From: JALYNX01 sp963749415
GTDB lineage: Bacteria; Actinomycetota; Acidimicrobiia; Spongiisociales; ZC4RG35
Length of the DNA: 64,000 bases
NCBI GenBank assembly: GCA_963749415.1
Contig: CAVVMG010000001.1
Coordinates: forward strand, 1,674,001 to 1,738,000
Direction: 5' to 3'
A program made the position numbers and the translations under genes. The notes below the pieces were generated by a model. It saw nothing but the letters and a program-made list of their open reading frames with translations. It was not told the origin of the DNA and did no database searches. Shown here piece after piece: positions 27,552 to 35,665 of this stretch (positions within the stretch are counted from its first letter, which is position 1; each line of letters starts with the position of its first letter).

Positions 27552-27940
27552 TGAACACAGATGATCTGGCGGCAGCGGCCCGAGCGGCAGCCGAGGGCTC
27601 CTATTCGCCTTATTCTGGTTTCCGGGTCGGCGCCGTGGTGGTGGGGGAGCACGGCGAGGTGTTCATCGGCGCCAACGTCGAGAACTCTTCCTATCCGGTC
27701 TCGTCGTGTGCCGAGGCGACCGCGATCCACACCGCGGTGAGCCACGGGGTGCGGAGGATCGACACCGTGGCAGTCGCCTGCATCGACGCCTTGGACGTCG
27801 ACGGTGCCTATCCCTGTGGGCGCTGTCGGCAGATCATGTCCGAGTTCGACGTCTCCACCGTGGTCGTCACCGGAGGCCCGGGCACCGAGATCCGGGAGCA
27901 CAGCCTCGACGACCTGTTCCCGCATCGCTTCAAGCTCTGA
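27548..27940 (+). CDS. cdd: cytidine deaminase
   Basis: Cdd deaminates cytidine and deoxycytidine in pyrimidine salvage. The 130-residue protein has YSPYSGFRVGA, the zinc motif SSCAEATAIHTAV (a Cys ligand plus catalytic Glu, as in tetrameric Cdds) and PCGRCRQIM. Two adjacent ATGs (27548, 27551) are possible starts. Thymidine phosphorylase and upp, also salvage genes, occur elsewhere in the window. Confidence 0.95.
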   Translation: MMNTDDLAAAARAAAEGSYSPYSGFRVGAVVVGEHGEVFIGANVENSSYPVSSCAEATAIHTAVSHGVRRIDTVAVACIDALDVDGAYPCGRCRQIMSEFDVSTVVVTGGPGTEIREHSLDDLFPHRFKL

Positions 27941-27943
27941 GGC

Positions 27944-28369
27944 TCAGCCTCCCGCCCAGTGGGCCCGATTCTCCTTGCGGACGACGAATCGGAGGCCGGA
28001 CCAGGTGTCGTCTATGGCGCACACCTTGTTGTCCACCATGCCCGTGGGGAGAAACAGGTCGCGCAGGGTGTCTTCGGTGATGTCGGACTCGACGCCTGAG
28101 CTTCGTTTCGGCCAGGCGACCCAGATCGCACCATCGGCAGGGAGCTTCCTTGCTGCCTGATGGAACGAATCGTCCAGTTCGTCGGCCCACTGCCCGAAGA
28201 CGATGAAGATGTCGGAGCGGTCCATCGTGTGGTGGAGCTCGACCTGTTCGGGGAGGGCACCCATTGTCTCCTCGAACCCGTCGGGAGGTTCGATAACGCC
28301 CAGCTTCATCCCGGGCTTGATCCCGAGCTTCTTGGGGAGCGGGGTCCCGCTGTAGCCGGCGGATGTCAT
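27944..28369 (-). CDS. DUF3052 family protein
   Basis: The 141-residue protein begins MTSAGYSGTPLPKKLGIKPG and contains IFIVFGQWADEL, AIWVAWPKRSSGVESDITEDTLR and VDNKVCAIDDTWSGLRFVVR, the pattern of the actinobacterial DUF3052 family. The function is unknown. Its ATG overlaps the stop of the upstream flavin-fold gene (TGATG), so it is translated as the last gene of that operon. Confidence 0.88.
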   Translation of the reverse strand: MTSAGYSGTPLPKKLGIKPGMKLGVIEPPDGFEETMGALPEQVELHHTMDRSDIFIVFGQWADELDDSFHQAARKLPADGAIWVAWPKRSSGVESDITEDTLRDLFLPTGMVDNKVCAIDDTWSGLRFVVRKENRAHWAGG

Positions 28370-28883
28370 CCGGCCGAGAGGTCCTTCCACCAGGTCGACG
28401 GGGGATGGGCTTCGATGTCACCCCCGAGGGCGGTGATGGCGTCCAGCACATGGCCGTCGTTCCACGACAACCAGCGGGTGGGCGTGACCTCGATGGTGTT
28501 GTCCTCGTATGCCGCGAGGAGGAGGCCCATCGTCTTCATGCCCGCGTCGGTCAGTAGTCGCTCCCGGTTGAGCTGGTTGAGCCGGGCGGCTTCGTCGCCT
28601 TCGATGATGCGAGCCGGCCCGGTGGCGGAAACCCATCCCGACTCGATGGAGATGAAGATCGTCACCGTGGGCCGGGCCCGGATGTTGCGCACTTTTCGGG
28701 TCGCATGTGGCGTCGGGAGCTGGAGCCTGGTCATGGTCGATCGAGATAGAAGAGCAGCTCTGTGAGATGGGGCGACCCGTCGTCGTTGATCGTGGCCAGG
28801 ACCGCGTTGCTCTTGGCCATGATCTCACGGCGCAGGTCGTCGGTGAGCCCGTGCGGGGTGCGGTAGGTGGCTGGAATGGTCAT
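28366..28883 (-). CDS. PNPOx-fold F420/FMN-binding protein, frameshifted
   Basis: The first 49 codons (28883-28734) encode the start of a split-barrel fold (LRREIMAKSNAVLATINDDG, PHLTELLFYLD). The remaining fold (LQLPTPHATRKVRNIRARPTVTI) is in another frame that opens at ATG 28734. The two frames overlap as ATGA. Families of this kind are one polypeptide of about 130-170 residues, so one base is probably missing or extra near 28733. Two coupled ORFs are possible but unusual. The substrate is unknown. Confidence 0.75.
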
Positions 28884-28897
28884 CACTCCGACCCTAT

Positions 28898-29845
28898 CTA
28901 CCGCGCTTCCAACGCCTCCAACAACTTCGGTACCACCTTGTGCACGTCCCCGACCACCCCGAGGTCGGCGATGGAGAAGATCGGGGCGTCGGGATCCTTG
29001 TTGATGGCGATGATGGTCTTGGAGTCCTTCATCCCCACCAGGTGCTGCATGGCACCCGAGATCCCGATGGCGATGTAGACGTCGGGCTTCACCGTTTTCC
29101 CGGTCTGGCCGACCTGTTTGGCATAGGGGACCCAACCCGCATCGACGATCGCCCGGGTGGCCCCGGTCGCCGCCTTCAACGTCTTGCCCAGCTTCTCCAC
29201 CAGCTCGTAGGCCTCGGCCGATCCCAGGCCACGACCACCGGACACCACGACCGCGGCTTCGCCGAGTTGGGGGCCCTCGCGCTCCTCGACATGGGTCTCC
29301 ACCACCGTCGCCTCGGAGCGTCCCGCCTCGGGCGGTTCCAGGACTTCCACGGATGGGGCTCCACCGCCCGTCTCCTCCGCCGGGTACGACTTGGGCCGAA
29401 TGAGAACGATGAACGGCCCCCGTGTCATGGTCGCCGTCGCGATCTGGGCGCCACCCAGGATCTCGTGGTCGGTCTCCACCGCCCCGTCGGCCAGTCGAAC
29501 CGCGACGGCGTTGGAAAGGACCCCCACCCCGAGCCGGACCGCGAGACGGCCGGCGACATCACGATCGGTGTAGGCCTGGCCGAACAGGATCAGATCGGGG
29601 GAGTCGGCAGCGATCCGCCCGGCGAGCGCGGCCGCGACCGGTGCGGAAGGCAGTCGGTTGCCGGTGTCGATGTGCAACACCGACCCTGCTCCATGAGCTC
29701 CGAGCGTGGCGAATGCCGACTCGGAGCCGGTGCCGAGATACACCGCGGTCACCTCGCCGAGCCCGCGGCCCGCGGTCAAGAGCTCGAGGCCGATCGACGA
29801 CGGCTTCCCCGCATCCTCCTCGACGAAGACCCATATCCCGGGCAC
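28898..29845 (-). CDS. etfA: electron transfer flavoprotein, alpha subunit
   Basis: EtfA holds FAD and, with EtfB, carries electrons from acyl-CoA and other dehydrogenases to the quinone pool. The 315-residue protein has the C-terminal FAD domain signatures VVSGGRGLGS, AKQVGQTGKTVKPDVYIAIGISGAMQHLVGM (the core only) and AINKDPDAPIFSIADLGVVGD. GTG 29845 starts 1 base after the etfB stop. Confidence 0.96.
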   Translation of the reverse strand: MPGIWVFVEEDAGKPSSIGLELLTAGRGLGEVTAVYLGTGSESAFATLGAHGAGSVLHIDTGNRLPSAPVAAALAGRIAADSPDLILFGQAYTDRDVAGRLAVRLGVGVLSNAVAVRLADGAVETDHEILGGAQIATATMTRGPFIVLIRPKSYPAEETGGGAPSVEVLEPPEAGRSEATVVETHVEEREGPQLGEAAVVVSGGRGLGSAEAYELVEKLGKTLKAATGATRAIVDAGWVPYAKQVGQTGKTVKPDVYIAIGISGAMQHLVGMKDSKTIIAINKDPDAPIFSIADLGVVGDVHKVVPKLLEALEAR

Positions 29846-29846
29846 G

Positions 29847-30605
29847 TCAGATCACCTTCCGCTGCTCGAGCAGGGCGACGATGGCGTTGTGGGCATCTCC
29901 GTCGTCTTCGATCTTCTGTCCGCCGCTCCGCTCTGGAGCGTCCGTGATCGACGCCACGGTCTGTCCAGAACCGACGTCCACTGACAGGTCGGCAAGAGTC
30001 AGGCGCTCGACCGTCTTCTTCTTGGCGTCCATGATCCCCTTGAAGGTGGGGTAGCGGGGCTCGACAACCCCGGCGGTGACCGCCACCACCGCGGGGAGGG
30101 CCGCCTCCACGACGTCGTATCCGGCGGCTGTCTGGCGATGGATCGAGACCTTGCCGTCGGCGGACTCGACGTGGTTGGCGTAGGTCAGAGCGGGGACATC
30201 GAGCAGTTCGGCCAGCATCTGAGGGAGCACCCCGGAATAGCCATCGGTGGACTCGGTGCCCGCGATCACCAGGTCGAAGTCCTGGCGGGCGATGGCAGCC
30301 GCCAGGGCCCGGGCCGTGGCCAGGGCATCGGAGCCCCGGAGGGAATCGTCTTCGATGAGGATGGCGTCATCCGCACCCATGGCCAGAGCCTGGCGGATTC
30401 CCTGACCGTTTCCCGCCGGCCCCATGCTGACCAGGGTGACCGTTCCCTCGCTCGCCTGGGCCAACTGCAGGCCCATCTCCACCCCGTACCGATCGGTGTC
30501 GTCCAGGATCTGGTCGTCGGGGCGAATCAGCCAATTGGTGCCTGGTTCGAGGCGGTAGGGGGTGGCGGGGTCGGGAATCTGCTTCACGCAGACGACGACC
30601 TTCAT
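29847..30605 (-). CDS. etfB: electron transfer flavoprotein, beta subunit
   Basis: The 252-residue protein begins MKVVVCVKQIPDP and contains VEMGLQLAQASEGTVTLVSMG, the AMP-site segment IAGTESTDGYSGVLPQMLAELL and the C-terminal PRYPTFKGIMDAKKK recognition loop. AAGGAGCGCG precedes the ATG. TAGCAT upstream may be its -10 box. Confidence 0.96.
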   Translation of the reverse strand: MKVVVCVKQIPDPATPYRLEPGTNWLIRPDDQILDDTDRYGVEMGLQLAQASEGTVTLVSMGPAGNGQGIRQALAMGADDAILIEDDSLRGSDALATARALAAAIARQDFDLVIAGTESTDGYSGVLPQMLAELLDVPALTYANHVESADGKVSIHRQTAAGYDVVEAALPAVVAVTAGVVEPRYPTFKGIMDAKKKTVERLTLADLSVDVGSGQTVASITDAPERSGGQKIEDDGDAHNAIVALLEQRKVI

Positions 30606-30667
30606 CGCGCTCCTTGCGGTAGTGGTGAGCGGCGATGCTAAACGGTGCTCCGTATGGTCGAATCCGG

Positions 30668-31978
30668 TCAGATGGAGCTGGCGTCGATCCTCTCCACGAT
30701 GAGGCTTTCGATCGGCTGTGCGTCGTCACCGATCTCCCAGGCCCGTCGCAGCGCGTCGCGCTGTCCCTGGAAAAGGTCGGGGTCCGCGTGGCGCACCGTG
30801 GCCAGGGGCTGGCCCCGGGTGACGGTTTCGCCGAGCTTCGCCTCGACGGTGATGCCAACACCGGGGTCGACCGGATCTTCCTTGCGCTCTCGCCCGGCGC
30901 CGAGCCTGGTGGCGACGGTGCCCACGATCAGCGCATCACAGTGCGTGATGACGCCGTTCCGATCGGCCTCGATCACCTCGACGTGGGGAGCCTCGGGGAG
31001 AAGTGACGGGTCGTCGATCACAGCACGATCACCCCCCTGGGCGACAACTACTTCGACCAGCTTGGCCAGGGCGGCACCGCTGCTGATCGCCTCCATGAGC
31101 CGCGGCTGCCCGCCATCTATGCCGGCCAGCTCGAGCATCGCCTCGCCGAAGGCGAGGGTCAACTCGACGACGTCCTCGGGCCCTTCGCCTTTCAGAACGT
31201 CGATCGACTCCCGCAGCTCGTTGCTGTTGCCCACCTCACGGCCCAGTGGCTGGTCCATGCGGGTGATCAGTGCCACCGTTTCCACCCCTTGCCGGGTGCC
31301 GATCCCAACCATCGTCCTCGCCAGCTCACGGGCGCGGTCGAGGTCTTTCATGAATGCCCCGACCCCGGTCTTGACGTCAAGGAGCAGCCCGTCGAGACCC
31401 TCGGCGAGCTTCTTGGACATGATCGATGACGAGATCAACGGAATGGAAGGCACCGTCGCGGTGGCGTCGCGAAGGGCATACAACTTGCGATCGGCGGGGA
31501 CCAGCGTCTCGGATTGCCCGGCGAGCACCAGCCCATGTTTGGTGAGGATGTCCCTGAAGCGGTCCGGGTCGAGGCCGGTCGTGAAACCGGGGATCGATTC
31601 CAGCTTGTCGAGCGTGCCCCCGGTGTGGCCCAGTCCTCGTCCCGACATCATGGGCACCACCACGCCGCAGGCGGCCACCAGGGGAGCAAGGGGGATCGAG
31701 ATCTTGTCGCCGACACCGCCTGTCGAATGCTTGTCGACCTTGCGGCCCGGAATCCCGGAACAATCGAGGACGTCACCAGAGTGCAACATCGCGGCCGTCC
31801 AGGCGGCCAGCTCGTCGTTGTCGAGGCCGTTGAGGAACACCGCCATCGTCATCGCCGCCATCTGGTAGTCGGTGACCGTGCCCGCGGTGTAGGACCGGAT
31901 GAGCCACTCGATCGCATCCGGGTCGAGGATCCCGCGATCACGCTTGATCTCGATCAACCCCACCGCGGTGAAATCCAT
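30668..31978 (-). CDS. deoA: thymidine/pyrimidine-nucleoside phosphorylase
   Basis: The enzyme splits thymidine or uridine with phosphate into base and (deoxy)ribose-1-phosphate. The 436-residue protein shows the family signature SGRGLGHTGGTLDKLESIPG, the phosphate-binding KHSTGGVGDK and LDVKTGVGAFMK. It starts at ATG 31978, 19 bases after the TetR gene, suggesting a two-gene transcript. Confidence 0.94.
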   Translation of the reverse strand: MDFTAVGLIEIKRDRGILDPDAIEWLIRSYTAGTVTDYQMAAMTMAVFLNGLDNDELAAWTAAMLHSGDVLDCSGIPGRKVDKHSTGGVGDKISIPLAPLVAACGVVVPMMSGRGLGHTGGTLDKLESIPGFTTGLDPDRFRDILTKHGLVLAGQSETLVPADRKLYALRDATATVPSIPLISSSIMSKKLAEGLDGLLLDVKTGVGAFMKDLDRARELARTMVGIGTRQGVETVALITRMDQPLGREVGNSNELRESIDVLKGEGPEDVVELTLAFGEAMLELAGIDGGQPRLMEAISSGAALAKLVEVVVAQGGDRAVIDDPSLLPEAPHVEVIEADRNGVITHCDALIVGTVATRLGAGRERKEDPVDPGVGITVEAKLGETVTRGQPLATVRHADPDLFQGQRDALRRAWEIGDDAQPIESLIVERIDASSI

Positions 31979-31997
31979 GGGCGGAGACGATATCCGG

Positions 31998-32639
31998 TCA
32001 GGTCCCGCCGACACGGGGGGTGGCCGGTGCCAGGCCGCGCAGGGTCGTCGCCATCGTGGACCGGTAAACCGCCTCGCCATCGCCGGCGGCTTCAAAGGGC
32101 CAGTCGTGAAGGGGGCCCGACGCCTGCAGGGTGAGCTCCAGGCTCACCGACCCATGGGCTGCGGTCCAGAAGGCGTACGCCGCGGCGGCCGGGCTCTCCG
32201 CGTCGATCATCCCCTGGGCCATGGCTTCGGTCACCGCGTCGAGAATCGGGTCGAGGGCCCGGGCCGGCGTGCTCGAGCGGACCTCGGGAGAAGGGTCGAA
32301 CCCAGGCAGCTTCTCGAACATCAGTGTGTACAGCGACGGATTGCCCAGGGCGAAGCGGCGGTAGGCCAGCCCGAGATCGATGAGTCGGCTCATCGGGTCC
32401 GATGCGATAGCAGCTGCCGACATGTCATCGGCTAGTCGCTCGAACCCACCGGTGTACACGGCATTCATCAACCCGAACTTGTCACCGAACCGGGAGTACA
32501 CGCACATCGTCGACACGTGGGCGGCCGAGGCGACGCGGCGCAACACCAACGACTCGGCGCCATCGGTGGCCAGGAGCCGGATCGCGGCGTCGACCAGCTC
32601 AGCGCGGACCGGATCTTGTTTCTGAACAGGGGTTGTCAT
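31998..32639 (-). CDS. TetR-family transcriptional regulator
   Basis: The 213-residue protein has an N-terminal TetR helix-turn-helix (AELVDAAIRLLATDGAESLVLRRVASAAHVSTMCVYSRF, core only) and a C-terminal ligand-binding domain of the type in TetR_C actinobacterial regulators. ATG 32639 is used. A perfect palindrome lies directly upstream, between this gene and the divergent oxidoreductase, so autoregulation and control of both directions is likely. The ligand is unknown. Confidence 0.9.
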   Translation of the reverse strand: MTTPVQKQDPVRAELVDAAIRLLATDGAESLVLRRVASAAHVSTMCVYSRFGDKFGLMNAVYTGGFERLADDMSAAAIASDPMSRLIDLGLAYRRFALGNPSLYTLMFEKLPGFDPSPEVRSSTPARALDPILDAVTEAMAQGMIDAESPAAAAYAFWTAAHGSVSLELTLQASGPLHDWPFEAAGDGEAVYRSTMATTLRGLAPATPRVGGT

Positions 32640-32642
32640 CGT

Positions 32643-32672
32643 CGATAACGCGCAGTATAACAAGCGTTATCG
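32643..32672. promoter_or_regulatory. TetR operator palindrome over divergent promoters
   Basis: CGATAACG (32643-32650) and CGTTATCG (32665-32672) form a perfect 8-bp inverted repeat spaced by 14 bases. TATACT (minus strand, 32659-32654) and TATAAC (plus strand, 32656-32661), possible -10 boxes of the two divergent genes, lie inside it, so one bound dimer would block both. Confidence 0.72.
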
Positions 32673-32684
32673 AGTTGGAGGCGA

Positions 32685-33677
32685 ATGGGACGGAGAACCA
32701 ACCTGGCGCTGGCGGTGCTCCTGGTTTCGGCGATCGTCACCGGCCTCGCCAGTCAGGCGATAGGGGTCGACTGGCCCCTGGACACGGCCGTTGTCCATGG
32801 CGCAATGGCCCTGGGCATCCTCCTCCTCGCCCCGTGGAAGAGCACCGTCGTGCGCCGGGGCCTGCCAAAGAAGCGACCCGGACGCAAGTTCTCCCTCGCC
32901 CTGTTGACCGTGGTCCTCATCACCCTGGCATCGGGACTGCTCCATTCCTACGGAGAGGTCGCGCGCATTGGTCCGCTCACCGTGATGCAGATCCACGTGG
33001 GTGGTGCGGTCATAGCCCTCGCGCTCGCTGTCGACCATTTCCGCCGCCACCCGGTCAAGCCCCGGCACTTCGACCTCGACCGCAGGGCTTTCCTCCGCAC
33101 CTCGGCGCTGACAGCGGCGGCTGCCGGCCTGTGGCTGGCTTGGGAGGGAACGCTTCAGGCGATCGACACCCCGGGCAGCGAGCGGCGGTTCACAGGGATG
33201 CACGAGCGGGGCTCCCATGATCCGTCGGCCCTGCCGGTGACCTCATGGTTCGACGATGCCGTCCCCGACGTCGACGAAGAGGACTGGGAGGTGGACGCAG
33301 CCGGTCAGACCTTGACCCTGGCCCAGCTGGACGGGTTTCCCCAGGACACCTTCCCCGCGATCCTCGACTGCACCGGAGGTTGGTATTCCGAGCAGGAATG
33401 GACCGGGGTCCGGCTCGACCGCCTGCTCGAGGGCCAGGATGACCGCAGCTTCGTGGTGTGGTCGGCGACCGGCTATGCCCGGAGATTCCCGATCGCCGAC
33501 TTGGACACCACCTGGCTGGTGACCCGCCTCGGGGGGGAGCCACTCAGTCCCGGGCATGGCTTCCCGGCACGGATCGTGTCCCCTGCCCGACGCGGGTTCT
33601 GGTGGGTGAAGTGGGTGACCCGGATCGAGTTGTCACCGCTGCCCTGGTGGGCTCAGTCTCCGTTCCCCCTCACTTGA
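32685..33677 (+). CDS. membrane molybdopterin-dependent oxidoreductase (sulfite-oxidase fold)
   Basis: The 330-residue protein has four membrane helices in the first 125 residues, then a twin-arginine-like DRRAFLRTSALTAAAAGL (about 131-148), then a sulfite-oxidase-type Mo-cofactor domain with the Mo-ligand cysteine in AILDCTGGWYSEQEWTGV and the C-terminal RGFWWVKWVTRIE. The membrane part resembles small cytochrome-b-like anchors, with His residues at VVHGAM and QIHVGG. The substrate is unknown. GGAGG lies 5 bases before ATG 32685. It is divergent from, and probably controlled by, the TetR regulator. Confidence 0.85.
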   Translation: MGRRTNLALAVLLVSAIVTGLASQAIGVDWPLDTAVVHGAMALGILLLAPWKSTVVRRGLPKKRPGRKFSLALLTVVLITLASGLLHSYGEVARIGPLTVMQIHVGGAVIALALAVDHFRRHPVKPRHFDLDRRAFLRTSALTAAAAGLWLAWEGTLQAIDTPGSERRFTGMHERGSHDPSALPVTSWFDDAVPDVDEEDWEVDAAGQTLTLAQLDGFPQDTFPAILDCTGGWYSEQEWTGVRLDRLLEGQDDRSFVVWSATGYARRFPIADLDTTWLVTRLGGEPLSPGHGFPARIVSPARRGFWWVKWVTRIELSPLPWWAQSPFPLT

Positions 33678-33686
33678 GCGGGACGC

Positions 33687-34523
33687 TCACCCCAGCTCAA
33701 CCGGGACGTTCACCAGTGAGCCGTACTCGGTCCACGATCCGTCATAGTTCTTGACATCGGTGCGGCCGAGTAGCTCGGTGAGGACGAACCACGTATGGGA
33801 GGACCGCTCACCGATGCGGCAGTAGGTGATCACCTCTCCGCCGTTGACCCCGGTTCCTGCGTAGAGCTCCTTCAACTCATCTGCCGACTTGAAGGTCCCG
33901 TCCTCGTTCGCCGCCCGACCCCAAGGGATGTTGAGGGCGCCAGGGACGTGGCCCGCGACGTATGGCTGCTCCTGGGGCAGGTGGTCGGGCGCGATCTTCT
34001 CGCCGCTGAACTCCTCCGGGGAGCGAACGTCGATCAGGGTCGCCGAGCCTTGGCGGTCGATCACGTCCTGGCGGAAGGCCCGGATCTCGGGGCGCTCTAC
34101 GCCGGCAATCGCATAGGTCGTGGGGTCGATCGACGGGATGTCGCCGGTCAGCGGGAGTGACTCCAGCTGCCACTTCTTACGACCGCCGTCGACGAGCTTC
34201 ACATTCTCGAAGCCCCGATACTTGAGCAGCCAGTAGGCATACGCAGCGAACCAATTGTTGTTGCCGCCGTACAGCACCACCGTGGTTTCAGGCCCTACTC
34301 CAGCCGCTCCGAGAAGCGCGCTGAAACCGTCCTGGTCGAGATAGTCGCGACGGACCGGGTGATGGAGGTCGTCGGACCAGCTCCAGGCGATTGCGCCCGG
34401 GATGTGGTCCTTCTCGTAGAGCGTGGTGTCCTCGTCGACCTCGATGATCCGGATCGCCGGGTCGTCGAGATGGTCGTTCAGCCACGCGGTCGACACGAGG
34501 GCATCAGGGTTGAAATATGTCAT
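33687..34523 (-). CDS. sseA: thiosulfate/3-mercaptopyruvate sulfurtransferase (two rhodanese domains)
   Basis: The enzyme moves sulfane sulfur from thiosulfate or mercaptopyruvate to an acceptor. The 278-residue protein begins MTYFNPDALVSTAWLNDHL and has an inactive N-terminal rhodanese domain with IPGAIAWSW. The catalytic C-terminal domain carries the Cys in VITYCRIGERSSHTWFVL. AGGAG lies 11 bases before the ATG. A long leader with a Cys-rich peptide and a 12-bp stem precedes the gene. Confidence 0.93.
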   Translation of the reverse strand: MTYFNPDALVSTAWLNDHLDDPAIRIIEVDEDTTLYEKDHIPGAIAWSWSDDLHHPVRRDYLDQDGFSALLGAAGVGPETTVVLYGGNNNWFAAYAYWLLKYRGFENVKLVDGGRKKWQLESLPLTGDIPSIDPTTYAIAGVERPEIRAFRQDVIDRQGSATLIDVRSPEEFSGEKIAPDHLPQEQPYVAGHVPGALNIPWGRAANEDGTFKSADELKELYAGTGVNGGEVITYCRIGERSSHTWFVLTELLGRTDVKNYDGSWTEYGSLVNVPVELG

Positions 34524-34586
34524 TCGATTTTGGCTCCTGTGTTGTGAGGCGAAACGCGGCGCCCAGGCTGTTGCCTGACGAACTCC

Positions 34587-34657
34587 CTCTCGGGTGGTGG
34601 CGTCGCTAGGAGCGGGGACGACGTGTTGCGCCGGCACCCGGGCTGACCACCCGAGAG
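34587..34657 (-). promoter_or_regulatory. attenuator-like 12-bp stem in the sulfurtransferase leader
   Basis: On the minus strand CTCTCGGGTGGT (34657-34646) is perfectly complementary to ACCACCCGAGAG (34598-34587). The first arm starts immediately after the last Cys codon of the leader peptide, and the second lies just beyond its stop codon. A smaller CAGGC-AACA-GCCTG hairpin follows. No T-tract follows the main stem. Confidence 0.7.
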
Positions 34658-34695
34658 CATTCACAGATACAAGCGCACATCGTCATCGAGGACAC
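34606..34695 (-). CDS. Cys-rich leader peptide upstream of the sulfurtransferase
   Basis: The 29-codon frame from GTG 34695 (or ATG 34686) reads VSSMTMCACICECSRVV and then an Ala/Arg tail, with four Cys codons in seven positions. The -10 box TATCTT ends six bases before the GTG, so the mRNA should start at the GTG and be translated without a leader. Mycobacteria use leaderless poly-Cys ORFs before sulfur-metabolism operons as cysteine-responsive attenuators. This ORF has the same parts: leaderless start, clustered Cys codons, a stem at once downstream and a sulfurtransferase gene behind it. The function is inferred. Confidence 0.65.
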   Translation of the reverse strand: MSSMTMCACICECSRVVSPGAGATRRPRS

Positions 34696-34701
34696 GGGGG
34701 G

Positions 34702-34730
34702 AAGATATGCGGTGTGATCGGGCAAGTCAA
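34702..34730 (-). promoter_or_regulatory. promoter of the sulfurtransferase leader
   Basis: On the minus strand TTGACT (34730-34725) and TATCTT (34707-34702) are separated by exactly 17 bases, a near-consensus housekeeping promoter. The -35 box contains the argC stop codon, so this promoter makes the sulfurtransferase independent of the arginine operon. Confidence 0.75.
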
Positions 34731-35665
34731 TGTGGGACGTTCGCCTCGATGCCGTCGAGCTCGGGCAGACCCAGGGCGAGGTTGAGGTTCTGAAGGGCCT
34801 GCACCGCCGCCCCCTTGAGCAGGTTGTCCTCGGCGGCGACGACCACCGCGTTCCGACCGTCGGAGCTGGTGTCGAACCCGCCGATCAGGATTCCCGGGCG
34901 ACCCGTCCCGTCTTTCAGCTCCGGGATCTCATCCCGGATTTCGATCAGGGGCTCGTCGCAGTACCTGCTGTCAAACCGGGCGCGGACCTCCTCGACGGCC
35001 ATCGCGGTGCCGAGCGGGATGTGGGCGGTTACCAGCAAGCCACTGAAAGTCGGGTGGACATGGGGCATGAAACGCACCTCGATCCCCAATTGGCGGGTCG
35101 TCTCCCGCTCGTGGTTGTGCCCGACGAGCGTGTACGGCACCAGGTTGTCGGCGAGGCGATCCACGTCATTGCGAGGGCTCGGTGTGGACCCCGCGCCCGA
35201 GTAGCCGGAAACACCGAAGACAGCGGGCACCCCGGCGACCAAGTCGATCAAGGGGGCGAGCGCGATCTGGGCCGCGGTGGCGTAGCAGCCGGGGTTGGCG
35301 ATCCGGGTGGCCCCTTTCAGCTCGGCACGTCGGAGCTCGGGCAACCCGTACACCCAGGCGTCGTCGAAGCGGTGATCGGCAGAGATGTCGATGACCACTG
35401 TGTCGTCGTCGATCGCGGACATGTAGAGATCAGCTGCCCCATCAGGCAGGGCCAATACCACGGCATCGACATCGAAGTCAGAAAGTCGCGACGGGTCGAT
35501 CGCCTCGAAGTGCGCCTCCTCGGTCTCCGGAACCTGCTGGCCGGCGAGCTCCCGGGAGCCGGCGAAGGCGAGCTCGAGAGACGGGTGTCCGCTGATCAGC
35601 GGGATGAGCCGGGACCCGGTATGGCCCCGGGCGCCGACTACGCCGACCCGGTGGCGCTCAGGCAT
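34727..35665 (-). CDS. argC: N-acetyl-gamma-glutamyl-phosphate reductase
   Basis: ArgC reduces N-acetylglutamyl phosphate to the semialdehyde in arginine synthesis. The 312-residue protein has the nucleotide site VGVVGARGHTGSRLIPLI, the catalytic Cys in RIANPGCYATA and the FMPHVHPTFSGLL segment. ATG 35665 overlaps the end of the upstream NAGS/NAGK gene by 8 bases. It is the third gene of a Xanthomonas-type arginine operon. Confidence 0.93.
   Translation of the reverse strand: MPERHRVGVVGARGHTGSRLIPLISGHPSLELAFAGSRELAGQQVPETEEAHFEAIDPSRLSDFDVDAVVLALPDGAADLYMSAIDDDTVVIDISADHRFDDAWVYGLPELRRAELKGATRIANPGCYATAAQIALAPLIDLVAGVPAVFGVSGYSGAGSTPSPRNDVDRLADNLVPYTLVGHNHERETTRQLGIEVRFMPHVHPTFSGLLVTAHIPLGTAMAVEEVRARFDSRYCDEPLIEIRDEIPELKDGTGRPGILIGGFDTSSDGRNAVVVAAEDNLLKGAAVQALQNLNLALGLPELDGIEANVPH

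Noticed and set aside
34587..34726. SAM riboswitch before the sulfurtransferase
   Set aside because: The conserved core sequences of SAM-I, SAM-II or SAM-IV were not seen, and the leader is better explained by a Cys-rich ORF and a single long stem.
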